Positions 47,591-57,612 of a stretch of DNA of 64,000 bases are shown piece after piece. The notes beneath the pieces were generated by a model. The model did not search any database, was not told the DNA's origin, and was given only the letters and a program-made list of their open reading frames with translations. The stretch is from Rhytidiadelphus loreus (lineage: Eukaryota; Streptophyta; Bryopsida; Hypnales; Hylocomiaceae): the NCBI GenBank assembly GCA_947034895.1, contig OX344764.1, forward strand, positions 40,798,935 to 40,862,934. Direction: 5' to 3'. The first letter of the stretch is position 1; every line of letters starts with the position of its first letter. Made by a program: the position numbers and the translations under genes.

Positions 47591-48905
47591 GTGAGAATAT
47601 CAAAGCCATTTGATGTAGAGGGCCTTGAAACGGCAATTGCATTCATTGTGGCAAAGTTGTTGAATAATAAGGATGCACACACAAATAGGTGTGAAGTCAC
47701 CGAAAAAGGGTACACTAAATTCACATTTAAAACAATTAGCAATTCAAATGAAAATGATTCATTTGGTTCTTCATTGATTCTCTTTCATTTTTGGGTGTTA
47801 TAGTAACGTAGGGGGCCTCAATTGTTATGTAGCCTATTCAAATTTAATCTTCTTGCATTGCTAATGATTAGTTATTTGGCTCCTTACATGCTTAATGGCA
47901 GGTGTTCAATTTAGCAAGTGTTCAGAGGAAGTCATAATTATTCTCGACCATGAATATTTCCGGTAAAAATTTGTTTAGTTTGCCTTTGACTTCCTTATTG
48001 TCATCCACTTGTATTGTAGACAATGTCTTTTTAATAGGTGGGAGAATCACCATGACAATGACTATTCTATTGGAATTGATTTGTGATCTTTGAAATAGGA
48101 TTAAGGACTTTTGGAAAGGCTACAAATTGTATTGCTTTGCTCATTATGGCCAATGCAATGAGTCCAAAGGCCATTTCCAAGCCAGCAAAATGGGTGAGTA
48201 AAATATTGCCCTTCATTTTGTATAGGTGATTTGAATCCTTGAATAATGAAATGAACATGTATTAATGAACATTTCTAGTTGGATAGTTGGTGGTGGACAT
48301 TTCATCTCACTATTAGTGCTTATTTGCTGCAGGACAAGTGATGTGTTTGATACAAAACACACGCGATATTGTTTGGGGAGCCAAATTTGATGAGGCCATT
48401 AGGGAGGGGTGGGCCATGATGGAAGAATATGTGTGGGTTCGGCAAGGAAAAGATTGCACAAACCTCAGGTTCGGTTGTTCTAGTATAGAACTTGTATTAT
48501 AAGATTATATGCTAAAAATACCCATATGTAGTTGTTATGTTTTAATATTCATTGATATGGGGGGCCGGGAGATGCAGGGCTTTATTAGAAGAATTTGAGG
48601 ATGTCGAGAAACTTTCCGAGTCTGAGAATGGATGCTTGTTGTTACAACTCATTAAGGTTAGTGCAATACCACAACACGAGTTAATATACTTGCTAGGTTA
48701 GTATTGTTTGTACCCCATTCTGTGAATATCATATGTACTAATGACAATTCCCCCTTAGGATGATGAGCACGGGACGGAACGCGCATTTACACAATCTCTG
48801 AGCGTTCAAATCAACACCACGGATATCTTTGAGCAGACCAATAATAGGTTAAACCAAGCTCGCGCAAACTTGGACAACTTTGTGCCACGGGCAAATCGTT
48901 CGTGA
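47591..48905 (+). CDS. Multi-exon cargo gene, unknown function
   Basis: A consistent frame joins exons ending 47765, then 47902-47962, 48038-48082, 48099-48193, 48333-48468, 48578-48656 and 48759-48905 (TGA). Every border is GT/AG and the phases match. The exception is the gap 48083-48098, only 16 nt, which starts GT and ends AG; removing it restores the frame, but it is too short for a normal intron. The 5' start is not identified. Conserved-looking phrases include ILDHEYFRWENHHDNDYSIG, GYKLYCFAHYGQCNESKGHF and VWVRQGKDCTNLR. I do not recognise the family. It lies downstream of array C and a promoter-like module, like the other cargo genes. Confidence 0.55.
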
Positions 48906-50160
48906 CTAGAGACATTGTTGTGGTGTATCAAACGGCAGCCTTGTACCATGGCATAAGACCCTATTTTGATTTTTGAGTTGGGATCATAAAAAGAAATAAG
49001 TTATTTATGAAGATAATAGTACTAAAGTCATGCTAGACATGTGAAATAGCAATGTGCTTGACAAAGAACTTCATTTTACATTTCTATACTATGATTTTGC
49101 TAAACAATGTATGGATTGTTTATCTCAGATGGATGATCATATTTTGCTAAACAGTCCATGGTATATGAATGTTTAATTGATCAGTGCCCAATACTTTAAT
49201 GGTTTACATATGTGACCCCTCCCAAAAAATATATACCCATAAATGTGACCCCCCCAATAAAATATATACCCATAAATGTTGTGGCTTGTTATTCTTGGTT
49301 CACAAGTTTGAAATCCTCAAATATTGAAAATGTACAAATGTATGCCCTTGATTTAATCCCTTTGTTTGTAAATATGATGGCTACACTTTTAATTAATATG
49401 AAACAAGTTTTATTGTTTGGATACCTATGAATGTACAGATAAATAAAATTTGAACAAAACCATGAAATCAGCTGGGAAATAGCTATGACAATTAATTGTG
49501 ACAATTAGTTCCCAACTACACCTTCACGGTGCTTGATGAAGCACATGATGAAAGTTATATGGGAGCTCATGCTGTCACACCCAATCCTTATGAGATATTT
49601 GAACAACCATCTTACTACACCTATCCTATGCATTGTATAATTGATTATATTGAGTTTTGTCTCTCACGCAATTTATAATGTGTCAATCACACTTGACCAT
49701 AAATGAATAAAAGGTATTTATCCCTCAATTCCCAAACCCCTTCTTTTAGAGCTCTCCGAAAGTGGTCTACATTGATCAAGAATCCCACATTCTTCATAGT
49801 TGGATCTTGTTTTACAATGGATTCACCATACAAATTCAAACTAAACATAATAGAGATTGCATTGGAAAATAAAACGCAACCATGTGAATCATGGATGGTA
49901 AATTTCTTATGTTTGATTATTTTCTTATTGAAATTGCAGAAGTGATGTTAGGGTGGGAATCCTCTTTTTGCATGTCAAATCTAATAAGTTGCAACAATAA
50001 TTAATAAAATGGCTAAAGATGCATAACCCAAATTTTTAAATAAAAGATGAAAAGGTGCAATACATTTTTATGAAGTGCATTGGTAACTAAAATTTATGTC
50101 CACAATTTTGTGTAAGAGAACTTCAAAGTGAAAGTCTTAGAGGTTCAGAAATTCAAAATC
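48906..50160. other. AT-rich gap
   Basis: No gene is supported. It contains a short direct repeat of ATATATACCCATAAATGT (49230-49280) and AT-rich DNA. Confidence 0.5.
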
Positions 50161-50167
50161 CCGCCCT

Positions 50168-50445
50168 GTACCCGCAGTCACCCACCCGCGGTCGCCCATC
50201 CCCAGTAGCCCCAGACCCGCAATCGCCCTACCCGCAATCGCCCTACCCGCAGTCGCGTAGGACCCCAGTACTTCTATAGCCATCGACCCGCGGTCGCCCA
50301 TCCCCAGTAGCCCCAGACCCGCAGTCGCCCTACTCGCAGTCGCTTTCGCAGTCGGCCCCTTAGACCCGCAGTCGCCCTACCCGCGGTTGCTCTCAGACCT
50401 GCACGCACCCCTTCCCGCACTCGCCCCAGGGCGATTGCGGGTTAA
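50168..50445 (+). repeat. GC-motif array D
   Basis: More than ten ACCCGCAGTCGCCC-like units, all pointing toward the plus-strand gene at 50706. They include GACCCGCGGTCGCCC and TCCCCAGTAGCCCC variants. Confidence 0.85.
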
Positions 50446-50490
50446 TTAGCTGTCTCCCCACCCGACTTCGCCACTTTCCCTTCTTGCTGC

Positions 50491-50560
50491 GTACTGCCTT
50501 TCACCTACTTTACAGTGGTTGATTGCGTGCCCAGGAGCTTGGGTTTTGAGTTTCACTTAC
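50491..50560 (+). promoter_or_regulatory. Shared promoter-like module, WCHI gene 3
   Basis: GCCTTTCACCTAC, then GTGGTTGATTGCGTGCCC, then GGGTTTTGAGTTT, in the same order and spacing as the modules of WCHI gene 2 and the kinase. Confidence 0.7.
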
Positions 50561-50602
50561 ATGTGGCTCATGTTCTTGATTTTACTCCATCACTCACTAA
50601 TC

Positions 50603-50672
50603 GCTAGATAATACTTTGCGGTTTAGGGTTAACTTTAGCTAGATAATACTTTGCGGTTTAGGGTTAAGTTTA
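50603..50672 (+). promoter_or_regulatory. Duplicated telo-box leader of WCHI gene 3
   Basis: A ~34-bp unit (AGATAATACTTTGCGGTTTA plus GGGTTAA) is repeated twice in tandem just before the ATG at 50706. The core is identical to the telo-box in the leader of WCHI gene 2. Confidence 0.65.
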
Positions 50673-50705
50673 GATTCCTTGCCCCAAATCTCAAGAGCAT
50701 CTCCA

Positions 50706-52313
50706 ATGGCGGACCACAAGAAGAAGACCAAGGCAAAAGGAGCCATGCACCCTAGGCAACAACGCATCCTTTTGGACCCAGCGTGTGTGGCCTACCGAGG
50801 TTGGGATCGAATTACGGGCCACTGGACCGCCAAGACTTGTAAGTCCTTCGTGGGGTGGTGCCACATCGACAAGTTATTCCCCTATCATTGGCACTACACA
50901 AATCGGCACAACAATACGGCCAATTTGCATCCATGCCGTAATGATGCATTTGTGCAACGTTGTATCGAAATTTATCGATACTTGTATGGCACATATTCAG
51001 TGCCCAGGAGCGAAGTCCCGTATTACATATGTGCAATGGTGTATGCGGAACTCATTTTGTTTCGAAGCGTGGATTGGAGTTCAATCAAGGGAGTGAAGCA
51101 TGCTCGCCTTCCACCGACAAAAGACATCCCAAGGGCGGCTCTATCTGCCAATCCACGTGAAGGGCTAGGCCAGAAGAAAAACTTGAAGGAGGGAGTGCCC
51201 GATGAGCAGTTTCATTGGACGTCATCTGATTCATCTTCGGGAGAGGAAGACAACCTTGGTGAAGACCCACCAATGTAGCCCCAAAACATGGCGATGGTGG
51301 CTTCTACTTCACAAAATTTACCTCCCCCGAGAATGGAAGAAGAGGGTGAACCAGCTAGGCAACCACAAAATCTTGATATTTTGCCTCTTGCTATGGTGAA
51401 TCCGATTACAGTCCCTCGCACTAAAGAAGACGAAGTTTTGCAGTATGTGCTTGCATGCATGCAAGAAGAAGAAGATGATGTTTTTTGGACAGAGATGGAA
51501 ATAGAAGAAGATGTGAAGCCTTCTTTATTCCAATTGGATTGTGTTGATGACATGTACCGAAGTGAGGAATTTGTTGAAGATGGAACTGTCCCTGACACAG
51601 TAATGTTGGACACCAAAGTTGTTTACAAAGCTCAACTCAAGAAGCTTCTAAATGAGTTGGATGAAAAGCATCTAGAATGTGAGAAGCTTCGCAATCAAGA
51701 AACGCAAACTTTGAGTGGAGATATTGTGAATAGCTTACGTGCTGAACTTGAAAGTCGGCAAGTTCTTTTGTCAACGCAAATAACAAAGATTTTAGACTTG
51801 GAAGCATTTTACCTTAGATTCTCTTCTCGGCATGCTGGAGGATCTAGTTCTTCTAGCAATGAGTTTGCGAAATCACGGCTTGCCAAAATTATGGAAGCAT
51901 GCAAGCTGGAGGAAGATCAGATAGGCTTGGAGAAGCGAGGGGTGGAAGAAGCACGATCAAGATTTAATTCCTTGAAAGCATTAAAGGACAAAGCCCCCCT
52001 TGACCGTGTTGCAGAAATGTGTGGTTGGAAAGACGTGGCTACTAAACAAGCATTGTCTCTTACGGAAGTAGTTGACTTGAAAAAGAAGCTTGGGGTTTCT
52101 TTGTCATTGGATCCAAAATTGGAAGAACATCGGGATGCACTGAAGGCGCTTTTGAAGTTCCAAAAATCATACAAGCAATTTTGGTTGGAAAAGAAGTTGG
52201 GGAAGGATGACCGATACCTTAGGAATTTGCAGTTGGAAGGTAGGAAAGTCTTGTATGAGATGGAACGTGAGGCTCATGACCGCAAAGAAAAGGCCAAAAT
52301 GGATGTTGAATGA
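50706..52313 (+). CDS. WCHI-domain protein 3, one in-frame TAG
   Basis: The start is the ATG at 50706; the open frame extends upstream only through a TTG. The frame covers 536 codons with a single TAG at codon 191 (51276-51278). Residues about 27-135 hold the shared domain: WCHIDKLFPYHW (51-62), NNTANLHPC, QRCIEIYRYLY and VDWSSIK. The part after the TAG is acidic and then coiled-coil-rich (LLNELDEKHLECEKL, KMDVE end), paralleling WCHI protein 2. Either the TAG truncates the protein to the domain alone, or a GT/AG segment of about 74 nt (51259-51332) is spliced out, or the copy is decaying. Function is unknown. Confidence 0.7.
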
Positions 52314-52796
52314 TTTTCATTTTTAGCACATTTTTGAGGACTATGTATATTCCATTTTATGTATATATAAAAGGATATTATCCATTTTGAACATTTTAAT
52401 GCAAGCACATTGAATTCTATGTAGTTCCTTGACAAGAGTACATAAATATAGATATGAATTTTTGGTTATTTATGTTTGCAATGTTGTGAATACTTGAATA
52501 TTCTAGGAATTTTGGCAGGAAAATGACCTTGGGAGTTCGGACTTTCGGAATTAAAAGAGAATTAAAAAAAAAAGGAAAATTAAAAACTTGCCGGATTGGA
52601 AAAGAACTTGTTATTGAAGTTCAGAGCAATTGTCACGGCTAGGGTGAATTGACCTACTTATTGCCACTCCAGGGCAAACACTAGAATTTTTTATTTTCAA
52701 GGCTTATTTTTTTAGTGGAAATTCTGAATTCATAGTTTCAATTATAGGCCCCAAATTACCCCAGGGGATGCAAGAATTATCCAAACAAATGGCAGT
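52314..52796. other. Short intergenic gap
   Basis: 3' flank of WCHI gene 3 followed by AT-rich DNA. No gene or repeat is seen. Confidence 0.5.
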
Positions 52797-53035
52797 CGCA
52801 CGTTCCTGGACCCGCAGTCGCCCATTACTGGACCCGCAGTCGCCTGTTTCTGGACCCGCAGTCGCCCATTACTAGACCCGTGGCGCCCACTTCTGGACCC
52901 GCAGTCGCCCACTCCTGGACCCGCAGTCGCCCACTTCTGGACCCGCTGTCGCCCAATCTTGGACCCGCAGTCGCCCATCACCTGACTGATTTCAGGTTTT
53001 TGGACCCGCATTCTCTCATGGGGCAACCACGGGTC
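52797..53035 (+). repeat. GC-motif array E upstream of the transposase
   Basis: About nine GGACCCGCAGTCGCCC units at near-regular ~23-bp spacing, pointing toward the transposase gene. A TATAAAG box (about 53051) follows directly. Confidence 0.88.
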
Positions 53036-53285
53036 CAAGGAGTTTTCTTGTATAAAGTTCTAGGGGTACCCCTTGTTTTATCACCTTGGCTCCGTTGATA
53101 AAACTCTTGTCTTGGACCTTCGAAAGAGGCTTCATGCGGACGTTTAACTTCTTCGGAGGGCAACAACCGTGTTTAGAAGGGTTTACAAGACCACTCTAAG
53201 CGGGTTGCTTTGTCATTACATCTTCCATAGTATTAGTGTGATTATTGTAGTCATTTTCTTTGAAGACCCAGTGTTGATCTACTAC

Positions 53286-56200
53286 ATGGCTGGACAAGGT
53301 GTTGGGAGGGGGGGGACCATGAATGATACGCGGAGGTCCACAAAGGATTGGGACCCTTGGCTAGTACCGTGTACCCCAATTGATAATTCCCCCCATGCTC
53401 AAAAATGCATGTTTTGTGGGTGGAGCAAAGCATTTGTACGAAAGAGAGCATTGATTCACTTTGGCTATGGCGGCTCGACTACATCGGAGCGTTGTAAGGA
53501 GATCCCTAGAATTGTACGAGAAAAGTTTCGGACTGGCGAAGGGCAAGTTCCAAGGTCCATGAGTTACGAAGAGATGTATGATGCACCGGCTAGACATGAT
53601 GCACCAATTAATGTTGCAGAGTCTATTGTCGCACCTGCGTTGGATGTCGAAGAAGAAGGGTCTCTCAATCCCTTTGAATCAAATGCAAGACCAAATCCTA
53701 CGCCTGATTCAGTAGATTCTACTGGAACAACGCTTGAGAGAAGGAGGAACATGCCATCTGTTTCTCGGCAAAGAAGCATGGATGAATCATTACAGACGGG
53801 CCGTAGACAAGAGTTGGATAGGTTGTGGGCTTCTTTCTTTTACGAGGCGAACATTTCATTTAATGTTGTGCGCCACCCGGCCTTCGTGAATGCTGTTAAA
53901 CAAACTGCAGCAGCTGGATTCGTGTACCAACCGCCACCATATAATGCGATTCGCACGAAAATGATAGATGTTAAGAAGGCATCGGTTGAAGCCATGGTCT
54001 CGAAGCGGACGAGGGTTTCAATAAGTCAGTATGGAGCGACAATTTATTCAGATGGTTGGTCCGATACTAATTCGCGGCCATTACTAAATATGATGTTGGT
54101 GTGTCCCGCCGGGGATGTCTTTTTGGGATCAGTGGATAGTACTGGGGAGAAGAAGGATATATCTTACACGACTGAGACGATGGCACGATACATTGAGGAA
54201 GTTGGGCCTACCAACGTTGTGCAATTGTGTACGGACAATGCTGCAGTCATGACGGGGGCGATGGCAAGGTTGGAAGAAAGGTACCCTCACATTTATAGGC
54301 AGGGTTGTGCGGCACACATTTTGGACTTACTCTTAGAAGACTGGGGAAAGGATCAGAGAGTAAAGGAGTTGGTAAAAAAGGCTTCATCAATTGTGAAGTT
54401 CATCAAAAAATACCAACATACTTTGGCGTTGTTTCGGAGATTTTCACCAAACAAAGTATTGAGACTTCCAAGCAAAACACGTTTTGCCACAAATTTCTTG
54501 ATGATTGATCGTTTGGTAGACTGCAAGCAAGCAGTGCACAACGTGACACTGGATGAGACATACATGACGTTCGAGTTGAGTTTGCAAAACCGCAGAAATG
54601 GACATTTCATTATGGGCAAGGCCAAACTTGCAAGGCAAGATATCCGTTCAGAAGAGTTCTGGGTTCAGTGCGACAATTTCCTCCATATGGTAGAGCCCGT
54701 GCTGCTTTGTCTTCGTCATTTTGATGGAAAAGTCCCGGCAATGCCGAAAGCTTTAGTAATGATGACAGCCTTGAAGGAGCACATTTATTCTCTCAAGAAT
54801 GTTCCATTTTTCCTTGATCCAGTGGTGGCAACACGATATAGGAAACAATTTGATGCTCGCTGGAAGTTGATGATTACTGACCTACACTATGCGGGGGCAC
54901 TACTAAATCCATACTTGAGTGACGTGGAGGCTATTCATAACAATGGCTACGCGAAAGGAGCTTTGAATCGAGTCATACAAAAACTGAGCGTACCATTGAA
55001 CGTGTCAGTGGTGGAAGCAATGCAGGAGCTAACTCAATTTGAAGAGAAGACAGGTGCATTCGATCCTTTACATGAGGCTCCCGATATCATTGAATGTCAA
55101 TTATTGCCTCATCAATGGTGGAATCGTGTGGGGGGCAATGCTCTTCCAAAAATTGCAAAGCGAATTCTCGGTTTGACGTGCTCTGCATCTTCGTGTGAAA
55201 GGAATTGGAGCATGTATTCCTTTGTGCACAATAAAGTGCGAAACCGCTTGGCCACGACAAAGGTAGAGACATTGGTGTATATCTACGCGAACAGCAAACT
55301 TGAACGTCAAAAACGTGGACACAACCCAGCCATTTTTTACGACCAGATGCTTGCAGATGGAGACGATGAGGACGAGCGTGATGGGCCTTTGTCTTCAGGG
55401 GAAGAAGACGACGTTGTTCCAGATTTTATAAGAGAACGCGAGAACCGCAGGGATGAAGAGGATCGGTTGCGCAACAATCCTTGGAATGCAATGGTTAGGC
55501 CGCCACATAGTCCTCCACGACCAATATATGGGAATACATTTGATTTTAGTGACGATGGGTATGTTTCTCCGGGAAATTCACCTGTACGCAGTCCACCGCA
55601 GAACGTCGTGCACAATATGGATGCAATTTCGCCGGCACATGCATCACTGAGGAGGGAAAGCACCCCCGACAACAATGACGAAGGCGTACCTATTCCCATG
55701 GCACCCGTAGAGGAAGAAGCTAGATCTCCAATATCAACTAGTTCGCCTCCAAATATGGCCCGCAATTTAAGAAGCAGTGCACAAGTTCCAATGAGAAGCG
55801 AACATGAAGAAGAGGCCATTGAAGTCAATGAAGTTGTACACGAGGGAATACCAAATCCCGTTGTATTGAACGCATCTACCCTCGGAACAACTGTTACTAC
55901 AGATGATGATGATGATGTGCCATTGGCATATGTTATGAATCGAAGTCGGAATGTGCCGTTGAATCCAGAGACGACTACAAATGTGGCAACAGTGAGGAGG
56001 TCTATCCCAACCCTTCCAACAAGGCCACCAGTGCGTGGAGGTGCTCTACCGACGATTGATGAAGAGGTTCACGGCTCAGCTCCACAACCCACTCAACCTT
56101 CATCCGTGTCTGGCCCTGGCGAATCATCATTAGGAATCCAGGGGCGCAACAGTAGAGGCCAGAAAAGGCGTATTAGGAGGGTTGACGAGAGGGGACCTCG

Positions 56201-56561
56201 AAACCCTAAACGACCCACTCAAATTGTCCAACGGTGTACCATTGGAGCGGGATGTTCCACCCAGAATGTTGGACAATCAAGTAGAGGAGGGCGACACCCT
56301 GCATCCAACATGGATGGAACTACGGATGCGTTGAGGCTCACGAAACGACTTGTGCAAACTAAAGGGTTCAGTGGTGTAGATACAGAAGTTCGAAATCTGA
56401 ACTCAGAGGTAGAGCGTGAGGTACAAATCGAAGTAGTAACAAGGGAAGATGATGAAATCGAAAGCTCGGGCGACAACAGGAGTAACGAAGAGTCTTACGA
56501 AGATACAGACCCTAATGCTGATGAGGTGCCGAGCGATTCCACATTCACGCCTGGTGACTAG
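53286..56561 (+). CDS. hAT-superfamily transposase, 1,091 aa, apparently intact
   Basis: The ATG at 53286 is chosen because the frame upstream has only a GTG and the TATAAAG box lies at about 53051. A BED-like finger has Cys41, Cys44, His58 and Cys70. The DUF659-type core has TIYSDGWSD with Asp256, LCTDNAAVMTGA with Asp317 and CAAHILDLL. The hATC region (about 613-675) has SASSCERNWS with Glu638. The three acidic residues match the catalytic triad of hAT enzymes, which cut at the 5' ends and form hairpins on flanking DNA. No stop or frameshift interrupts the frame, unlike the cargo genes. An unusual disordered, acidic and Ser/Pro-rich tail of about 400 residues follows hATC. The array motifs and terminal repeats are its likely binding sites (inferred). 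Confidence 0.93.
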   Translation: MAGQGVGRGGTMNDTRRSTKDWDPWLVPCTPIDNSPHAQKCMFCGWSKAFVRKRALIHFGYGGSTTSERCKEIPRIVREKFRTGEGQVPRSMSYEEMYDAPARHDAPINVAESIVAPALDVEEEGSLNPFESNARPNPTPDSVDSTGTTLERRRNMPSVSRQRSMDESLQTGRRQELDRLWASFFYEANISFNVVRHPAFVNAVKQTAAAGFVYQPPPYNAIRTKMIDVKKASVEAMVSKRTRVSISQYGATIYSDGWSDTNSRPLLNMMLVCPAGDVFLGSVDSTGEKKDISYTTETMARYIEEVGPTNVVQLCTDNAAVMTGAMARLEERYPHIYRQGCAAHILDLLLEDWGKDQRVKELVKKASSIVKFIKKYQHTLALFRRFSPNKVLRLPSKTRFATNFLMIDRLVDCKQAVHNVTLDETYMTFELSLQNRRNGHFIMGKAKLARQDIRSEEFWVQCDNFLHMVEPVLLCLRHFDGKVPAMPKALVMMTALKEHIYSLKNVPFFLDPVVATRYRKQFDARWKLMITDLHYAGALLNPYLSDVEAIHNNGYAKGALNRVIQKLSVPLNVSVVEAMQELTQFEEKTGAFDPLHEAPDIIECQLLPHQWWNRVGGNALPKIAKRILGLTCSASSCERNWSMYSFVHNKVRNRLATTKVETLVYIYANSKLERQKRGHNPAIFYDQMLADGDDEDERDGPLSSGEEDDVVPDFIRERENRRDEEDRLRNNPWNAMVRPPHSPPRPIYGNTFDFSDDGYVSPGNSPVRSPPQNVVHNMDAISPAHASLRRESTPDNNDEGVPIPMAPVEEEARSPISTSSPPNMARNLRSSAQVPMRSEHEEEAIEVNEVVHEGIPNPVVLNASTLGTTVTTDDDDDVPLAYVMNRSRNVPLNPETTTNVATVRRSIPTLPTRPPVRGGALPTIDEEVHGSAPQPTQPSSVSGPGESSLGIQGRNSRGQKRRIRRVDERGPRNPKRPTQIVQRCTIGAGCSTQNVGQSSRGGRHPASNMDGTTDALRLTKRLVQTKGFSGVDTEVRNLNSEVEREVQIEVVTREDDEIESSGDNRSNEESYEDTDPNADEVPSDSTFTPGD

Positions 56562-57075
56562 AGTACTAGAGAAGTAGACAATAATTATAGTTATAGTTAT
56601 AGTTATAATGTTTTAGCTTATATGTTAGGTAGCAAATCTTTGTAGTTCAAGCTTTGAGCCTTCATCCTAATGTGTAAGGATTTTGTAATGCTTCATCAAG
56701 CATATGAGCATATTAGAGTGAGGAACAGATTACCAGTTTTAAAATATATGTTGAGTTCTAATTGGTAGGCAGTTAGGTGATGACTGCAACGAGGTTATAA
56801 AAGTGCAATGCAAGTATGGCTACATTTGAAGTCCGCCTCAAAGCAATATCGATGACTAATTAATATAATCGTTGTTGACATTATTATTGTGGCCTTATAC
56901 TGGGTGAATTTTTGGGATTAGAGAAGTTTGTCCAATTTACATTTCATGGGCTCTATTATTTGCACTTGTAAATTGTAAACCCCAATATAACGTAGCACCT
57001 AATTCTGCGCTTATAAAACACCTATGTGACGTGTTACTTCAAAGACTGAATATGCCAAACTCAAATCCTAAACTG
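56562..57075. other. 3' flank of the transposase
   Basis: A (TTATAG)n-like microsatellite at about 56585-56607 is followed by unremarkable AT-rich DNA. No gene. Confidence 0.5.
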
Positions 57076-57415
57076 AACCTGCGGTCGCTGTCTGCTGCTC
57101 CGACCCGCAGTCGCCCTGTAACCCGCAATCGCCCCTACCTGTCGGACCCGCGGTCGCCCTCAGTACCCGAAGCCGCGGTCGCCCCTTCACCCGAAGTCGC
57201 CCTAAAGCCCCTGACCCGCAGTCGCCCACTCACCCGCAGTTGCCTTCAAGCCTAAACCTGCAGTCGCCTCTATTTTTTCCACCCGCGGTCGCCCCTTCAC
57301 CCGAAGTCGCCCTAGCGCCCCAGACCCGCAGTCGCCCCTTCACCCGTAGTCGCCTCAATTTTTCTACCCGAGGTCGCCCAAGGCAGACCTGCACGCGCCC
57401 ACACCCGCAGTCGCC
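57076..57415 (+). repeat. GC-motif array F near the right terminus
   Basis: About fifteen GACCCGCAGTCGCCC-like units, all pointing rightward to the element end. No gene follows inside the element. With the outer half of array A pointing leftward, the terminal arrays are arranged as inverted repeats. Confidence 0.85.
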
Positions 57416-57494
57416 CACGCTGGCTGTCCACGTCAGTTCTGAAGCCCTGCCATGTAGGCAAAATCTATTTACCATGGGGTAAAATTTTTTACCC

Positions 57495-57604
57495 CTCCGC
57501 GACGCGATGTCAAGTAAACTCGACACTTCGTGACACGCGACACGCGACGTCAGACGTCATACACGACGCCTAAACCCAAAAATATGTCAGACAAGACAAC
57601 CCTC
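57495..57604 (-). repeat. hAT right end and subterminal region
   Basis: It ends AACAACCCTC. On the minus strand this is GAGGGTTGTCTTGTC against CAGGGTTGTTCGCTG at the left end; the first base differs. TGACGTC and CACGCGAC motifs repeat just inside. Confidence 0.82.
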
Positions 57605-57612
57605 GTTCTGAG
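57605..57612 (+). repeat. Right target-site duplication of the hAT element
   Basis: GTTCTGAG, identical to the empty site on the other arm. Confidence 0.92.

Larger units (their letters stand above)
35075..57604 (+). mobile_element. Giant (22,530-bp) hAT transposon with cargo genes
   Basis: The element is absent from the otherwise identical left arm, which retains one copy of the target. It begins CAGGGTTGTTCGCTG and ends with the complement of GAGGGTTGTCTTGTC. CAGGG-type ends and an 8-bp duplication are hAT hallmarks. It carries an intact hAT transposase (53286-56561), three paralogous WCHI-domain genes (35714, 41142 minus, 50706), a kinase pseudogene (45099 minus) and a multi-exon unknown gene (about 47591-48905). 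Most hAT elements are under 10 kb, so this size and cargo are unusual. Copy-to-copy cargo conservation is not known from one copy. Confidence 0.92.

Noticed and set aside
35075..57604. Helitron or LTR retrotransposon explanation for the 22.5-kb insertion
   Set aside because: There are inverted CAGGG-type ends, an 8-bp duplication and a hAT transposase. No long terminal repeats, reverse transcriptase, Rep/helicase or AT-insertion signature is seen.
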